A DNA stretch of 42,004 bases, from the NCBI GenBank assembly GCA_900540945.1, contig UQHQ01000018.1, forward strand, positions 1 through 42,004, read 5' to 3'. The notes under the pieces are model-generated. The model saw nothing but the letters and a program-made list of their open reading frames with translations, made no database searches and was not told where the DNA came from. Positions 30,770 to 39,986 of this stretch are shown here, piece after piece. The stretch's first letter is position 1, and the number at the start of each line of letters is the position of its first letter. The position numbers and the translations under genes are program-made. This stretch comes from an uncultured Collinsella sp. Lineage in GTDB: Bacteria > Actinomycetota > Coriobacteriia > Coriobacteriales > Coriobacteriaceae.

Positions 30770-31795
30770 ATGGCAGTAAAGGTTGCTATTAACGGCTTCG
30801 GTCGCATCGGTCGTCTGGCCTTCCGTCAGATGTTCGGTCATGAGGGCTCCGAGATCGTCGCTATCAACGACCTCACCTCTCCCGATATGCTCGCTTACCT
30901 GCTGAAGTACGACTCCACGCAGGGCAACTATGCTCGCGATCACGAGGTCGTCGCTGGCGAGGGTTCCATCACCGTTGACGGCAAGGAGATCAAGATCTAC
31001 AAGGAGGCCGACGCCAACAACCTGCCTTGGGGCGACCTCGACGTCGACGTCGTTCTCGAGTGCACCGGCTTCTACACCAGCAAGGCTAAGGCTCAGGCCC
31101 ACATCAACGCTGGCGCCAAGAAGGTCGTCATCTCCGCTCCGGCCGGCAGCGATCTGCCCACCATCGTGTACAACGTCAACCATGAGACGCTGACCGCTGA
31201 GGACAACATCATCTCCGCTGCTTCCTGCACCACCAACTGCCTCGCCCCGATGGCCAAGGGCCTGAACGACTTCGCTCCCATCGTCTCCGGCATCATGACC
31301 ACCATCCACGCCTTCACCGGCGACCAGATGCCGCTCGACGGCCCGCAGCGCAAGGGCAACTTCCGTCGCTCCCGCGCCTGCTCCGAGAACATCGTCCCGA
31401 ACACCACGGGCGCTGCCAAGGCCATCGGCCTGGTTCTCCCCGAGCTCAACGGCAAGCTCATCGGTGCCGCCCAGCGCGTCCCGACGCCGACCGGCTCGCT
31501 GACCAACCTCTACGCCGTCGTTGACAAGAAGGTCACCGTCGACGAGGTCAACGCTGCCATGAAGGCCTACGCCGAGACCATCCCCGATACCTTCGCTTAC
31601 AACGAGGACCAGATCGTCTCCCGCGACATCGTCGGCGAGACCCACGGCTCCATCTTCGACGCCACCCAGACCATGTGCTCTGATCTCGGCAACGGCCAGA
31701 CCCTCGTTCAGGTCACCTCTTGGTACGACAACGAGAACTCCTACACCTCTCAGATGGTCCGCACCATCAAGTACTTCGAGAAGTTCGTTGCTTAA
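30770..31795 (+). CDS. gap: Glyceraldehyde-3-phosphate dehydrogenase
   Basis: A glycolytic enzyme forming 1,3-bisphosphoglycerate with NAD+. It has the Rossmann start INGFGRIGRLAFRQ, AINDLTSPDMLAYLLKYDST with the NAD-preferring Asp, the catalytic Cys in ISAASCTTNCLAP (about residue 155), and the phosphate loop RRSRACSENIVPNTTGAAKA (sugar-phosphate contacts). 341 aa. Codon use is highly biased (GCC, AAG, AAC, GTC), as expected for an abundant protein. ATG 30770 follows GAAAGGAG. It is followed by a hairpin terminator, then pgk. Confidence 0.97.
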   Translation: MAVKVAINGFGRIGRLAFRQMFGHEGSEIVAINDLTSPDMLAYLLKYDSTQGNYARDHEVVAGEGSITVDGKEIKIYKEADANNLPWGDLDVDVVLECTGFYTSKAKAQAHINAGAKKVVISAPAGSDLPTIVYNVNHETLTAEDNIISAASCTTNCLAPMAKGLNDFAPIVSGIMTTIHAFTGDQMPLDGPQRKGNFRRSRACSENIVPNTTGAAKAIGLVLPELNGKLIGAAQRVPTPTGSLTNLYAVVDKKVTVDEVNAAMKAYAETIPDTFAYNEDQIVSRDIVGETHGSIFDATQTMCSDLGNGQTLVQVTSWYDNENSYTSQMVRTIKYFEKFVA

Positions 31796-31832
31796 TTTAG
31801 CTTTTAGCGAATAGCTCGTTGAGCGTCTAAAG

Positions 31833-31880
31833 AAGGGCGCGGCCTTTAAGGGCTTATGCTCTGGGGTCGCGTCCTTTTTT
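31833..31880 (+). terminator. Terminator/attenuator between gap and pgk
   Basis: AAGGGCGCGGCC (31833-31844) pairs with GGTCGCGTCCTT (31865-31876) over 12 bp with two G-U, a 20-nt loop, and a T run to 31880. Only 53 bases separate it from pgk. A smaller near-palindrome, TGCGCAC-ATAC-GTGCACA (31892-31909), follows. Confidence 0.8.
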
Positions 31881-31933
31881 ATTGGAAACCGTGCGCACAT
31901 ACGTGCACACATGTACGAAAGGTAGAAGCAAAC

Positions 31934-33136
31934 ATGGCCTTTACCAAGAAGACCGTCCGCGACATCGATGTCGACGGCAAGCGCGTTCTCGTTCGCGTTG
32001 ACTTCAATGTGCCTATCAAGGACGGCGTCGTGGGCGATACCACCCGCATCAAGGCTGCCCTTCCCACCATCAAGTATCTCGTCGAGCACAACGCTCGCGT
32101 CATCCTCATGAGCCACCTTGGCCGTCCTGCCGGCACTGGTTTCGAGCCCGAGCTTTCGCTCAAGCCGGTTGCCGCCAAGCTCGCCGAGCTTTCCGGTCTC
32201 GACGTCAGCTTCGTCCAGGACACCTACGGCGAGGAGGCCGCCAAGGCCGTCGAGGCTGTCGAGCCGGGCAAGGTCCTCGTTCTCGAGAACGTCCGTTTCG
32301 ATAAGCGCGAGAAGAAGAACGATCCCGAGATCGCCAAGAAGCTCGCTTCCTACGGCGACATCTTCGTTCTCGACGCCTTCGGCACCGCTCACCGCGCACA
32401 GGGTTCCGTCGTGGGCCCGGCCGCCTATCTCCCCGCTGTCGCAGGCTTCCTACTTGAGAAGGAGGTCGACACGCTGACCAGCATCTTCGCTGATCCTGAG
32501 CGTCCTTTCGTCGCCATCGTCGGCGGTTCCAAGGTTTCCTCCAAAATCGGTGTCCTCGATCATCTGATCGATTCCGCCGACACCCTGATCATCGGTGGCG
32601 GCATGGCCTACACCTTCTTCCTGGCCAAGGGCTACAAGACCGTCGGTACCTCCCTCAAAGAGGAGGACTGGGTCGAGCGCGCTGCAGAGATGCTCAAGAA
32701 GGCTGAGGACAAGGGCGTCAAGATCCTGCTCCCGATCGATAACCTCGTTGCCGACCACTTCGGCGAGGACGCTACGGGCGAGGTCGTCGCTTCCGACGCC
32801 ATCCCCGAGGATCGCATGGGCATGGACATCGGCCCCAAGACCGAGGCCCTTTACGCCGAGGCCATCAAGGGCGCCAAGACCGTCTTCTGGAACGGCCCCA
32901 TGGGCGTTTTCGAGTTCGATAACTTCGCGCACGGCACCAAGGCCGTTGCCGAGGCTGTTGCCGAGCTCAAGGCCAACGGCGGCACCTCCATCATCGGCGG
33001 TGGCGACTCCGTCGCAGCCGTCAACAAGTTCGATCTTGCCGACAAGATGAGCTGGATCTCCACCGGTGGCGGCGCTTCCATGGAGCTCGTCGAGGGCAAG
33101 GCTCTCCCCGGAGTGGAGGCGCTTCTCGATGCCTAA
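31934..33136 (+). CDS. pgk: Phosphoglycerate kinase
   Basis: Transfers phosphate from 1,3-bisphosphoglycerate to ADP in glycolysis. Signature segments are KRVLVRVDFNVPI (about residues 18-30), LMSHLGRPAG, LENVRFDKREKKNDPE, AFGTAHRAQGSV (usually AFG(T/A)AHRAH), FVAIVGGSKVSSKI, and the C-terminal nucleotide-binding IIGGGDSVAAV with STGGGASMELVEGK. 400 aa is standard. ATG 31934 follows GAAAGG. It overlaps tpiA by 8 bases. Expression probably depends on read-through of the preceding hairpin, as no clear promoter was seen in the 53-base gap. Confidence 0.97.
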   Translation: MAFTKKTVRDIDVDGKRVLVRVDFNVPIKDGVVGDTTRIKAALPTIKYLVEHNARVILMSHLGRPAGTGFEPELSLKPVAAKLAELSGLDVSFVQDTYGEEAAKAVEAVEPGKVLVLENVRFDKREKKNDPEIAKKLASYGDIFVLDAFGTAHRAQGSVVGPAAYLPAVAGFLLEKEVDTLTSIFADPERPFVAIVGGSKVSSKIGVLDHLIDSADTLIIGGGMAYTFFLAKGYKTVGTSLKEEDWVERAAEMLKKAEDKGVKILLPIDNLVADHFGEDATGEVVASDAIPEDRMGMDIGPKTEALYAEAIKGAKTVFWNGPMGVFEFDNFAHGTKAVAEAVAELKANGGTSIIGGGDSVAAVNKFDLADKMSWISTGGGASMELVEGKALPGVEALLDA

Positions 33137-33896
33137 TCGCACTAAACTCATCGCCGGCAACTGGAAAATGAACAACGACGTTGCCGCTGCCGCTAAGCTC
33201 GCTGACGAGCTCGCCGAGGCTCTGCCCGAAGTTCCCGAGGGCGTTGAGGTCCTCGTCTGCCCGCCGACCATCGACATCACCACCGTTCACGCCCGCATGC
33301 AGGCTGCCCCCATCGCTCTCGGTGCACAGAACGTGTACTGGGAGGCAAAGGGTGCCTACACCGGCGAGTCCTCCTGCGACATGCTCAAGTCCGCTGGCTG
33401 CACTTACTGCATCATCGGTCACTCCGAGCGTCGTGGATATTTCCACGAGACCGACGAGGATATGAACAAGAAGGCCAAGGCCCTCGTTGCCGCTGGCATC
33501 GTTCCCGTCTTCTGCTGCGGTGAGCCCGAGGAGGTTCGCGAGGCCGGCACCTATGTCGACTTCGTCTGCAACCAGGTCAAGGCAGGTCTCGAGGGTCTCG
33601 AGATCACTTGCCCCAAGCAGGTCGTCGTCGCCTACGAGCCCATCTGGGCTATCGGCACCGGCAAGACCGCTACCGCCGAGGACGCTCAGGAGGTCTGCGG
33701 CGCTATCCGTGAGACCCTCAAGGAGATGTTCGGCGAGGAGCTCGCTAACGGCATCCGTGTTCTCTATGGTGGCTCTGCCAAGCCCGGCAACATCGCCGAG
33801 CTCGTCGCCAAGCCAGACGTCGACGGCGCCCTCGTGGGCGGCGCTTCGCTCAAGGCTGCCGACTTCGCCTCTATGGTCGTCAAGGCAGGCGAGTAG
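33129..33896 (+). CDS. tpiA: Triosephosphate isomerase
   Basis: Interconverts dihydroxyacetone phosphate and glyceraldehyde-3-phosphate. The catalytic residues are visible: Lys in AGNWKMN (about residue 13), the electrophilic His in IIGHSERR (about 96), and Glu in VAYEPIWAIGTGKTA (loop 6, about 167). The phosphate-binding end is LYGGSAKPGN and LVGGASL. 255 aa. The start lies within the end of pgk, with GTGGAGG nine bases upstream, so translation is coupled. Confidence 0.97.
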   Translation: MPNRTKLIAGNWKMNNDVAAAAKLADELAEALPEVPEGVEVLVCPPTIDITTVHARMQAAPIALGAQNVYWEAKGAYTGESSCDMLKSAGCTYCIIGHSERRGYFHETDEDMNKKAKALVAAGIVPVFCCGEPEEVREAGTYVDFVCNQVKAGLEGLEITCPKQVVVAYEPIWAIGTGKTATAEDAQEVCGAIRETLKEMFGEELANGIRVLYGGSAKPGNIAELVAKPDVDGALVGGASLKAADFASMVVKAGE

Positions 33897-33901
33897 GACA
33901 T

Positions 33902-35455
33902 ATGGCACAACGTCATCTTCCTGCACTCCTGATCATCATGGACGGCTGTGGCCTGGCTCCGGCCGATGGCGAGAACGCCGTCGCCGCTGCTAAGACGCCC
34001 TTCCTTGATAGCCTGTACGAGAAGTATCCTCACACCACGCTCGGTGCTTCGGGCGAGGACGTGGGCCTTCCCGACGGTCAGATGGGCAACTCCGAGGTGG
34101 GTCACCTCAACATCGGTGCCGGTCGCATCGTGTTCCAGGAGCTTTCGCGCATCAACAACGCCATCAAGGACGGCTCCATCGCCAAGAACGAGGTCTTCGT
34201 CAAGGCTATGGACGACGTCAAGGCTGACGGCAAGACTCTCCACCTCATGGGCCTTATGAGCCCTGGCGGTGTTCATTCTCATATGAGCCACGTCGAGGCT
34301 CTGGTCAAGATGGCTGCCGAGCACGGTGTCAAGACCGTTCGCGTCCACGCCTTCATGGATGGTCGCGACGTTGACCCGCAGTCCGGTGCCGGTTACATGA
34401 GTGAGTTCTGCGCCTTCCTGGCTAAGATCTCCGAGGAGACCGGTTGCGACGCTCGCGTTGCCACCGTCTCGGGCCGTTATTGGGCCATGGACCGCGACAA
34501 CCGTTGGGAGCGCATCCAGCGCGCCTACGATGTCATGGTCAACGCATCCGATGCCGATACCGACCCTGTTGCCGGTATCAAGGCCTACTACGAGAAGGAT
34601 CCGCGCGGCGACGAGTTCGTCGAGCCCTTCGCTGCCCACAACGAGGGCATCCACGAGGGCGACGCGGCCATCTTCTTCAACTTCCGTCCCGACCGCGCTC
34701 GTCAGATGACTCGCGTGTTCACGGACAAGGAGTTCGACGGCTTTGAGCGCGAGCAGATCAAGCTTTCGCACTTTGTGACGATGACCGAGTACGACCCGAC
34801 GTTTGACGTCGAGGTCGCCTTCCCCAAGACGTTCCCCGAGAACGTTCTGGCCGACGTTATCGCCGCCAATGGCCTGAAGCAGCTGCACACCGCCGAGACC
34901 GAGAAGTACGCCCACGTGACGTTCTTCCTCAACGGCGGCATCGAGGAGCCCAAGGAGGGCGAGGAGCGCGTGCTCGTCGCTTCTCCCAAGGTCGCTACCT
35001 ACGACCTGCAACCTGAGATGAGCGCTCCCGAGGTTACCGAGAAGCTTGTCGCCGCCATCAACGAGGATCGCGCTGATTTCTACATCGTGAACTTCGCAAA
35101 CTGCGACATGGTTGGTCACACCGGTGTCTTCGACGCTGCCGTTAAGGCCGTCGAGGCTGTTGACGATGCCCTGTCCAAGGTTGTCCCGGCGATTCTCGCT
35201 AAGGGTGGCTTTGCGCTGATTACCGCCGATCACGGCAACGCCGATCACATGTTTGACGTTGCTTCCGACGGTTCCAAGCATCCGTTCACGGCTCACACCA
35301 CCAACCGCGTGCCGTTCATCATCGTTGATGAGAAGGCACAGCTCACCGGTATCGAGGACGGCCGTCTTTCCGATATCGCTCCGACCATGCTCACCATGGC
35401 TGGTATTGAGCCTTCCGCCGAGATGACGGGTCGCGTACTCGCCACCGAGGCCTAA
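33902..35455 (+). CDS. gpmI: 2,3-bisphosphoglycerate-independent phosphoglycerate mutase
   Basis: An alkaline-phosphatase-superfamily mutase converting 3-phosphoglycerate to 2-phosphoglycerate through a phosphoserine. Seen are the metal-ligand Asp in LIIMDGCGLA, the nucleophile Ser in QMGNSEVGHLNIGAGR (about residue 64), HAFMDGRDVDP, FFNFRPDRARQ, and the second metal site NCDMVGHTG with ADHGNADHM. 517 aa, Mn-dependent by family. It starts five bases after tpiA. A strong terminator ends the pgk-tpiA-gpmI unit. Confidence 0.96.
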   Translation: MAQRHLPALLIIMDGCGLAPADGENAVAAAKTPFLDSLYEKYPHTTLGASGEDVGLPDGQMGNSEVGHLNIGAGRIVFQELSRINNAIKDGSIAKNEVFVKAMDDVKADGKTLHLMGLMSPGGVHSHMSHVEALVKMAAEHGVKTVRVHAFMDGRDVDPQSGAGYMSEFCAFLAKISEETGCDARVATVSGRYWAMDRDNRWERIQRAYDVMVNASDADTDPVAGIKAYYEKDPRGDEFVEPFAAHNEGIHEGDAAIFFNFRPDRARQMTRVFTDKEFDGFEREQIKLSHFVTMTEYDPTFDVEVAFPKTFPENVLADVIAANGLKQLHTAETEKYAHVTFFLNGGIEEPKEGEERVLVASPKVATYDLQPEMSAPEVTEKLVAAINEDRADFYIVNFANCDMVGHTGVFDAAVKAVEAVDDALSKVVPAILAKGGFALITADHGNADHMFDVASDGSKHPFTAHTTNRVPFIIVDEKAQLTGIEDGRLSDIAPTMLTMAGIEPSAEMTGRVLATEA

Positions 35456-35482
35456 TAGAAAACAAATACCGTTTTCTAGTAA

Positions 35483-35517
35483 GGGGGTTGTCCACAACCG
35501 GACAACCCTCTTTTTTT
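35483..35517 (+). terminator. Terminator of pgk-tpiA-gpmI
   Basis: GGGGGTTGTCC (35483-35493) pairs with GGACAACCCTC (35500-35510), 11 bp with one G-U, ACAACC loop, followed by seven T. Confidence 0.95.
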
Positions 35518-35614
35518 GCGCTATTTCTACCTCGTCACCAAATGGCTGATGGGGGAGTGCTGGGGGTTGTGGTACAGTACTGGAGTTTGAATTGTTCTAT
35601 TAAGGAGCTTATCT

Positions 35615-35869
35615 ATGGGTCCGTTTCAGATTCTTCTGTTTGTCGTTTGGGCTGTCTCTGCCGTGGCGCTGACGATTCTCGTCCTGATGCACTCTGGTAA
35701 GGGCACCGGCGTTTCGGATATGATCGCTAGCTCGCTGTATAACTCCAGCTCTGCCACGGGCGTCATGGAGCAGAACCTCGATCGCCTGACGGTAATTATG
35801 GCCGTCGTTTTTGCCGTGTGTGTCGTCCTGTGCATGTTCTTCTTCCCGCAGGGTATCGTCGGCTACTAA
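35615..35869 (+). CDS. secG: Preprotein translocase subunit SecG
   Basis: A small membrane subunit of the SecYEG channel. In 84 aa there are two membrane segments (about residues 4-26 and 57-78). Between them lies the conserved cytoplasmic LMHSGKGTGVSDMI, matching the SecG GKG...GLS-like loop. TAAGGAG precedes the ATG. It lies between two terminators and so is monocistronic, with its own promoter in 35518-35600, where TACAGT (35573-35578) is a possible -10. secG downstream of the glycolytic genes is a common Gram-positive arrangement. Confidence 0.93.
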   Translation: MGPFQILLFVVWAVSAVALTILVLMHSGKGTGVSDMIASSLYNSSSATGVMEQNLDRLTVIMAVVFAVCVVLCMFFFPQGIVGY

Positions 35870-35891
35870 GCACGAGCCACATAAATACTTG

Positions 35892-35926
35892 AAAAGGGTT
35901 CCGCAAGTGCGGGACCCTTTTTGTTT
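35892..35926 (+). terminator. Terminator of secG
   Basis: AAAAGGGTTCCGC (35892-35904) pairs with GCGGGACCCTTTT (35909-35921), 13 bp with one T-G pair, a short AAGT loop, then TGTTT. Confidence 0.92.
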
Positions 35927-36163
35927 ACATATTTGTAACAGAGCCAAAATATCCCCACATACTTCGCCCAACTAAAGAAATTCTCGACCGTTGACCGGAA
36001 TTAGCCCCAAATCGTGCATAAAATGCGCTACTGTATTGAGAAACGTTGGTTCGTTGTGCATAACCAGCCATAGCAACGGGCGGCGTTTTGATGGTTCGGA
36101 TCGGATTGTCTCGACATGTGTCCGACTGAACATTTCTTTGTCCTATCTCATAAGGAGGATGGC
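35927..36163 (+). promoter_or_regulatory. Upstream region of the opp operon
   Basis: This 237-bp gap must hold the oppA promoter. Candidates are TTGTAA (35933-35938) with CATACT (35958-35963, spacing 19) and TTGACC (35991-35996) with TAAAAT (36019-36024, spacing 22). Neither is well spaced. A nested inverted repeat (CGTTG 36044-36048 with CAACG 36074-36078, enclosing a 5-bp TGGTT/AACCA pair) could be an operator or leader hairpin. No known riboswitch was recognised. Confidence 0.35.
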
Positions 36164-37840
36164 ATGGCTGATTCTATGTTCCACCAGCCCGTTATGGGTC
36201 GTCGCGCCTTTGTCGGCGGTACCCTTGCTGCGAGCTCCATGGCTTTTCTTGCCGCATGCGGCAAGAAGGGCGGCGACGCTTCCGGTTCTGAGTCCGGTTC
36301 GAAGCTGAACTTCTACATCAACAACCCGGTCTGCATCGACCCCTACAATGTCCAGGAGGACCAGGGCACTCAGGTCGAGTACCAGCTCTTTGATGCTCTG
36401 ACCTCTTACGACGCCGAGAAGGGCGAGATTGTTCCGCTGGCTTGCGAGTCCTTTGAGTCCAACGACGACGCCACCGAGTTTACCTTCAAGATCAAGAAGG
36501 CCAAGTTCCACAACGGTGACGACGTTACCTCCAAGTCCTTCAAGCTCGGTTGGGAGCGTCTGGTCAACACCAAGTCGGCTGTCGCTACCGAGTACGGCCC
36601 TTCCGAGGTCTCCTATCACCTCTCCATGGTCGAGGGCTATGACGATCTGCTTGCCGGTAACGCTACCGAGCTCAGCGGTGTTACCTGCCCCGACGATGAG
36701 ACCCTCGTCGTCAAGCTGGCTTCCGCTTACGCCGACTTCCCCTTCGTCGCCTCTCACCCGGCTCTGGCCCCGGTTCCCGAGTGCGCCGAGTCCGATGTCA
36801 AGAGCTTCTACCTTGCCCCGGTCGGTAACGGCCCGTTCATGATGGACGGCAAGTGGGAGGATGGCCAGGAGATCAACGTCAAGAAGTTCGACGATTACTA
36901 TGGCGACAAGGCCAAGATCGATGGCATCCACTTCCAGGTCATCAAGGACATGGAGACCGCTTACAAGGAGTTCCAGGCGGGTAACCTCGATGTCTGCGAC
37001 GTTCCCGTCGCTCAGATTGATGCCGCCAAGAAGGATCGCGGTGTGTCCAAGGACGGCTACACCATGGGAGACGGCGAGCGCATGCTGCTCGGCGCCGAGC
37101 CTTCCACGTACTATCTGACCTGCAACACCACGGCCGAGCCGTTCAACAACGCCGACCTGCGTAGGGGTATCTCCCTGGCCATCAACCGTGAGGCCATCTG
37201 CAAGACCATCTTCAAGGGTACCCGTACTCCTGCCGACGGCATTGTTCCTCCGGGCATCGATGGCTACAAGGAGGGCGCATGGGAGTTCTGCGCCTACGAT
37301 GTCGACAAGGCTAACGAGTACCTCGACAAGGTTGCTCCCGCTGGCGCTAACGGGGATCGTGGCATTAGCGTGACCCTGTCCTACAACCAGGACGGCGGTC
37401 ACAAGGAGATCATGGAGTCCATCATCGGTGACCTCGCCAAGGTTGGCGTTACCGCTGTCTCCGATACCCCTGAGTGGTCTGCCCTGCTCGAGCAGTATCA
37501 GAACTTTAACTATCAGTTCGGTCGTCTGGGTTGGATTGCCGACTACCCGATCATGGACAACTTCCTGTATCCGCTGTTCCACTCCGACTCCCTCGGTGGC
37601 GACAACCGCTCCGGTTACAACAACCCCGAGTTCGACGCCAAGGTCGACGAGGCTCGTACTATTGTTGACGACGAGGAGCGCGTCGCTAAGATGCAGGAGG
37701 CCGACGCAATGGTCGCTGCCGACTGCCCGGTCATCCCGATTATGTTCTACACGCACACCATCGCCGGCTCCGATCGCATTAAGCACCTCTATGTCGATCC
37801 GCAGAAGCACGCCGATCTGGGTACCGCTGAGCTCGCCTAA
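36164..37840 (+). CDS. oppA: Oligopeptide-binding lipoprotein (family 5)
   Basis: The extracellular binding component of a peptide ABC importer. The N-terminus shows the twin-arginine-like MGRRAFVGG and the lipobox FLAAC (Cys at about residue 32), so lipid-anchored and probably Tat-exported. The mature protein has the family's INNPVCIDPYNVQEDQGTQ opening and a FHNGDDVTSKSFKLGWERL segment characteristic of OppA, then YYLTCNTTAEPFNNADLRRG. 558 aa. AAGGAGG lies 5 bases before ATG 36164. It heads a canonical oppABCDF order. The peptide length preference cannot be read from the sequence. Confidence 0.92.
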   Translation: MADSMFHQPVMGRRAFVGGTLAASSMAFLAACGKKGGDASGSESGSKLNFYINNPVCIDPYNVQEDQGTQVEYQLFDALTSYDAEKGEIVPLACESFESNDDATEFTFKIKKAKFHNGDDVTSKSFKLGWERLVNTKSAVATEYGPSEVSYHLSMVEGYDDLLAGNATELSGVTCPDDETLVVKLASAYADFPFVASHPALAPVPECAESDVKSFYLAPVGNGPFMMDGKWEDGQEINVKKFDDYYGDKAKIDGIHFQVIKDMETAYKEFQAGNLDVCDVPVAQIDAAKKDRGVSKDGYTMGDGERMLLGAEPSTYYLTCNTTAEPFNNADLRRGISLAINREAICKTIFKGTRTPADGIVPPGIDGYKEGAWEFCAYDVDKANEYLDKVAPAGANGDRGISVTLSYNQDGGHKEIMESIIGDLAKVGVTAVSDTPEWSALLEQYQNFNYQFGRLGWIADYPIMDNFLYPLFHSDSLGGDNRSGYNNPEFDAKVDEARTIVDDEERVAKMQEADAMVAADCPVIPIMFYTHTIAGSDRIKHLYVDPQKHADLGTAELA

Positions 37841-37936
37841 GAGTTTGCAGCTTCCGTGAGGGTCAAGTATTTACGTAGACCTCATGGGAAACATACAGTT
37901 CTCCCTAACCTGGGGTAAACTGGCTGATGGTAATTT

Positions 37937-37966
37937 TGGGATGCCGGTCTGGCGATCGGCATCCCA
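37937..37966 (+). terminator. Hairpin between oppA and oppB
   Basis: TGGGATGCCG (37937-37946) pairs with CGGCATCCCA (37957-37966), a perfect 10-bp stem with a 10-nt loop, followed by TTTAGG. Probably partial termination or 3' protection, keeping oppA in excess over the membrane genes. Confidence 0.65.
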
Positions 37967-37996
37967 TTTAGGTTAATCCCTAGATAGGGGAGTGGT

Positions 37997-39034
37997 ATGG
38001 GTAAGTACATCGTTAAACGTGTGCTTCAGTTCATCCCGGTGTTTTTGGGCGTTACGCTGATTCTGTTCGCCCTCCAGAATATCGTGCCGGGAGATCCGAT
38101 CAAGCTGATCGGTGGAGACAAGGCTCTGTCCCCCGAGGTGGAGCTTCAGCTTCGCGTTCGCTATCATCTGGTCCAGACGGACGATGACGGCAACGCGATC
38201 CTTGACGAGAACGGCGACCCCGTTCAAACGTCGCTCGTGGACCGTTACTTGTATTACATGAACGGCCTGCTTCATGGCGATCTGGGCAATTCGTATCAGC
38301 GCAAGCTGCCGGTTACGGAAATCTTTGCCCAGAAGTATCCGTATACGGTCAAACTTGCCGCGTGCGCCATCGTGCTCGAGGCAATTATGGGTATCGGTGC
38401 GGGTATCATTTCGGCGGTAAAGCGTTATTCCTTCTGGGATATTTTGGTAACGCTCACCACGTCGATCCTCGTTGCGGTCCCGGCCTTCTGGCTCGGTATG
38501 TTGCTGCAGCTGTTCTTTGGCGTCATCCTCAAGGACGCCACGGGCGGTGCAATCTCCATGCCGATCTCGGGTGCCGGCGGTTCCAGCTCTCAGTATCAGG
38601 ATTGGATGCACTATGTGCTTCCGACCATTACGCTGGCTTCGGTTTCGACCGCTTATGCTGCGCGCATTATGCGCTCGCAGCTGCTTGACGTCATGAACCA
38701 GGATTACATCCGTACGGCAAAGGCCAAGGGTCTCTCCAATCGTGCGATCATCGTCAAGCATGCGCTTAAGAATGCACTCATCCCTGTCGTTACCTATATT
38801 GGTGTCGACTTTGGCGGCATGCTTTCGGGCGCCATCCTGACCGAGACGGTCTTCAACTGGCCCGGTATCGGCTATGAGGTCTATCGCGCCATTAGCATGC
38901 GTGACTGGCCCATCGTTATGGGCGGCGTTACGCTCATCGTTGTCGTCGTCATGGTGATCAACCTGCTCGTCGACATTAGCTATGCATTCCTCGACCCGCG
39001 CATCCGCCTTGGCGGTCCGTCGGATAAGGCCTAA
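37997..39034 (+). CDS. oppB: Oligopeptide ABC permease, OppB
   Basis: Membrane subunit with six predicted segments. It begins MGKYIVKRVLQFIPVFLGVT, the usual OppB start, and has a long extracellular loop after segment 1 (about residues 33-100) that includes an Asp/Asn-rich insert (TDDDGNAILDENGDP). The coupling loop DYIRTAKAKGLSNRAII lies near residue 235, and the protein ends with LDPRIRLGG. 345 aa. AGGGGAG precedes the ATG. oppC follows after 14 bases. Confidence 0.93.
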   Translation: MGKYIVKRVLQFIPVFLGVTLILFALQNIVPGDPIKLIGGDKALSPEVELQLRVRYHLVQTDDDGNAILDENGDPVQTSLVDRYLYYMNGLLHGDLGNSYQRKLPVTEIFAQKYPYTVKLAACAIVLEAIMGIGAGIISAVKRYSFWDILVTLTTSILVAVPAFWLGMLLQLFFGVILKDATGGAISMPISGAGGSSSQYQDWMHYVLPTITLASVSTAYAARIMRSQLLDVMNQDYIRTAKAKGLSNRAIIVKHALKNALIPVVTYIGVDFGGMLSGAILTETVFNWPGIGYEVYRAISMRDWPIVMGGVTLIVVVVMVINLLVDISYAFLDPRIRLGGPSDKA

Positions 39035-39048
39035 GGGAGGTACGTCTC

Positions 39049-39984
39049 ATGCAGGAAACTGATTCTCAGTCTCAGGAGCAGGCTACCGCCACCAAGGTCG
39101 CATCTGCTCCCGCCAAGTCCCGCACGCTGTGGGGCGACGCTTTTAAGCGTCTTCGTAAGAACAAGCTCGCCGTTATCGGTGTCTGCTGGATCATCATCGT
39201 CGTTGTGGTTGCCCTGACCGCAGATCTGTGGGCTAAGCCCTGGCTCGGTTCGCCGACGGCTTCCGATTCGACCACCATGGCCGAGACATCGCTACTGGCT
39301 CCGTGTGCCGAGCACCCGTTTGGCACCGATGCCCTCGGTCGCGACATTCTCGTCCGCGTTATCTACGGTGCACGCGTTTCGCTTTCTGTCGGTATCATGG
39401 CCACCGCCATCTCCACATTGATCGGCCTGGTCATGGGCGCCCTGGCCGGTTTCTACGGCGGCATTTGGGATACGATCATCATGCGCTGTGCGGACATCTT
39501 CCTGGCGTTCCCGTACGTGCTGTTCGTTGTCGCCATGATCGCCGTTATCGGCCGTGGTCTTCAGAACGTCTTTATCGCCATCGGCATTCTTGGCTGGCCT
39601 TCGATTGCGCGCGTCTTCCGCTCTGCAATCTTGACGGTCAAGGAAAACGACTATGTTGATGCAGCGCGCGCGATGGGTGCATCTGATGCTCGTATCGTCG
39701 TGCGTCACATCTTCCCGAACTCCGTCGCCTCCATCGTGGTCTACGCGACCATGAACATTGGTGGCGCCATTCTGACCGAGTCCGCTCTGTCCTTCCTCGG
39801 CATGGGCGTTATTCCGCCTACGCCTTCGTGGGGCTCCATGATTCAGGACGGTCAGCAGTATCTTCTGACCGCTCCCTGGATGATGATCATGCCCGGTCTG
39901 GCAATTCTCTCGACGGTGCTCGCCTTCACCCTGCTGGGTGACGGTCTGCGCGACGCCCTCGACGTCAAGATGAAGGACGCATAA
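39049..39984 (+). CDS. oppC: Oligopeptide ABC permease, OppC
   Basis: The second membrane subunit. After a hydrophilic N-terminus (about 25 residues) comes WGDAFKRLRKNKLAVIG, typical of OppC, then a hydrophobic segment, HPFGTDALGRDILVRVIYGAR, and the EAA-type coupling loop DYVDAARAMGASDARIVV. SFLGMGVIPPTPSWGSMI is the conserved late motif. 311 aa. It ends two bases before oppD. Confidence 0.94.
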   Translation: MQETDSQSQEQATATKVASAPAKSRTLWGDAFKRLRKNKLAVIGVCWIIIVVVVALTADLWAKPWLGSPTASDSTTMAETSLLAPCAEHPFGTDALGRDILVRVIYGARVSLSVGIMATAISTLIGLVMGALAGFYGGIWDTIIMRCADIFLAFPYVLFVVAMIAVIGRGLQNVFIAIGILGWPSIARVFRSAILTVKENDYVDAARAMGASDARIVVRHIFPNSVASIVVYATMNIGGAILTESALSFLGMGVIPPTPSWGSMIQDGQQYLLTAPWMMIMPGLAILSTVLAFTLLGDGLRDALDVKMKDA

Positions 39985-39986
39985 GG

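Noticed and set aside
30722..32392. Long open frames antisense to gap, pgk, tpiA, gpmI and oppA
   Set aside because: Same codon-bias shadow effect. The sense genes have all catalytic motifs and starts with ribosome-binding sites.
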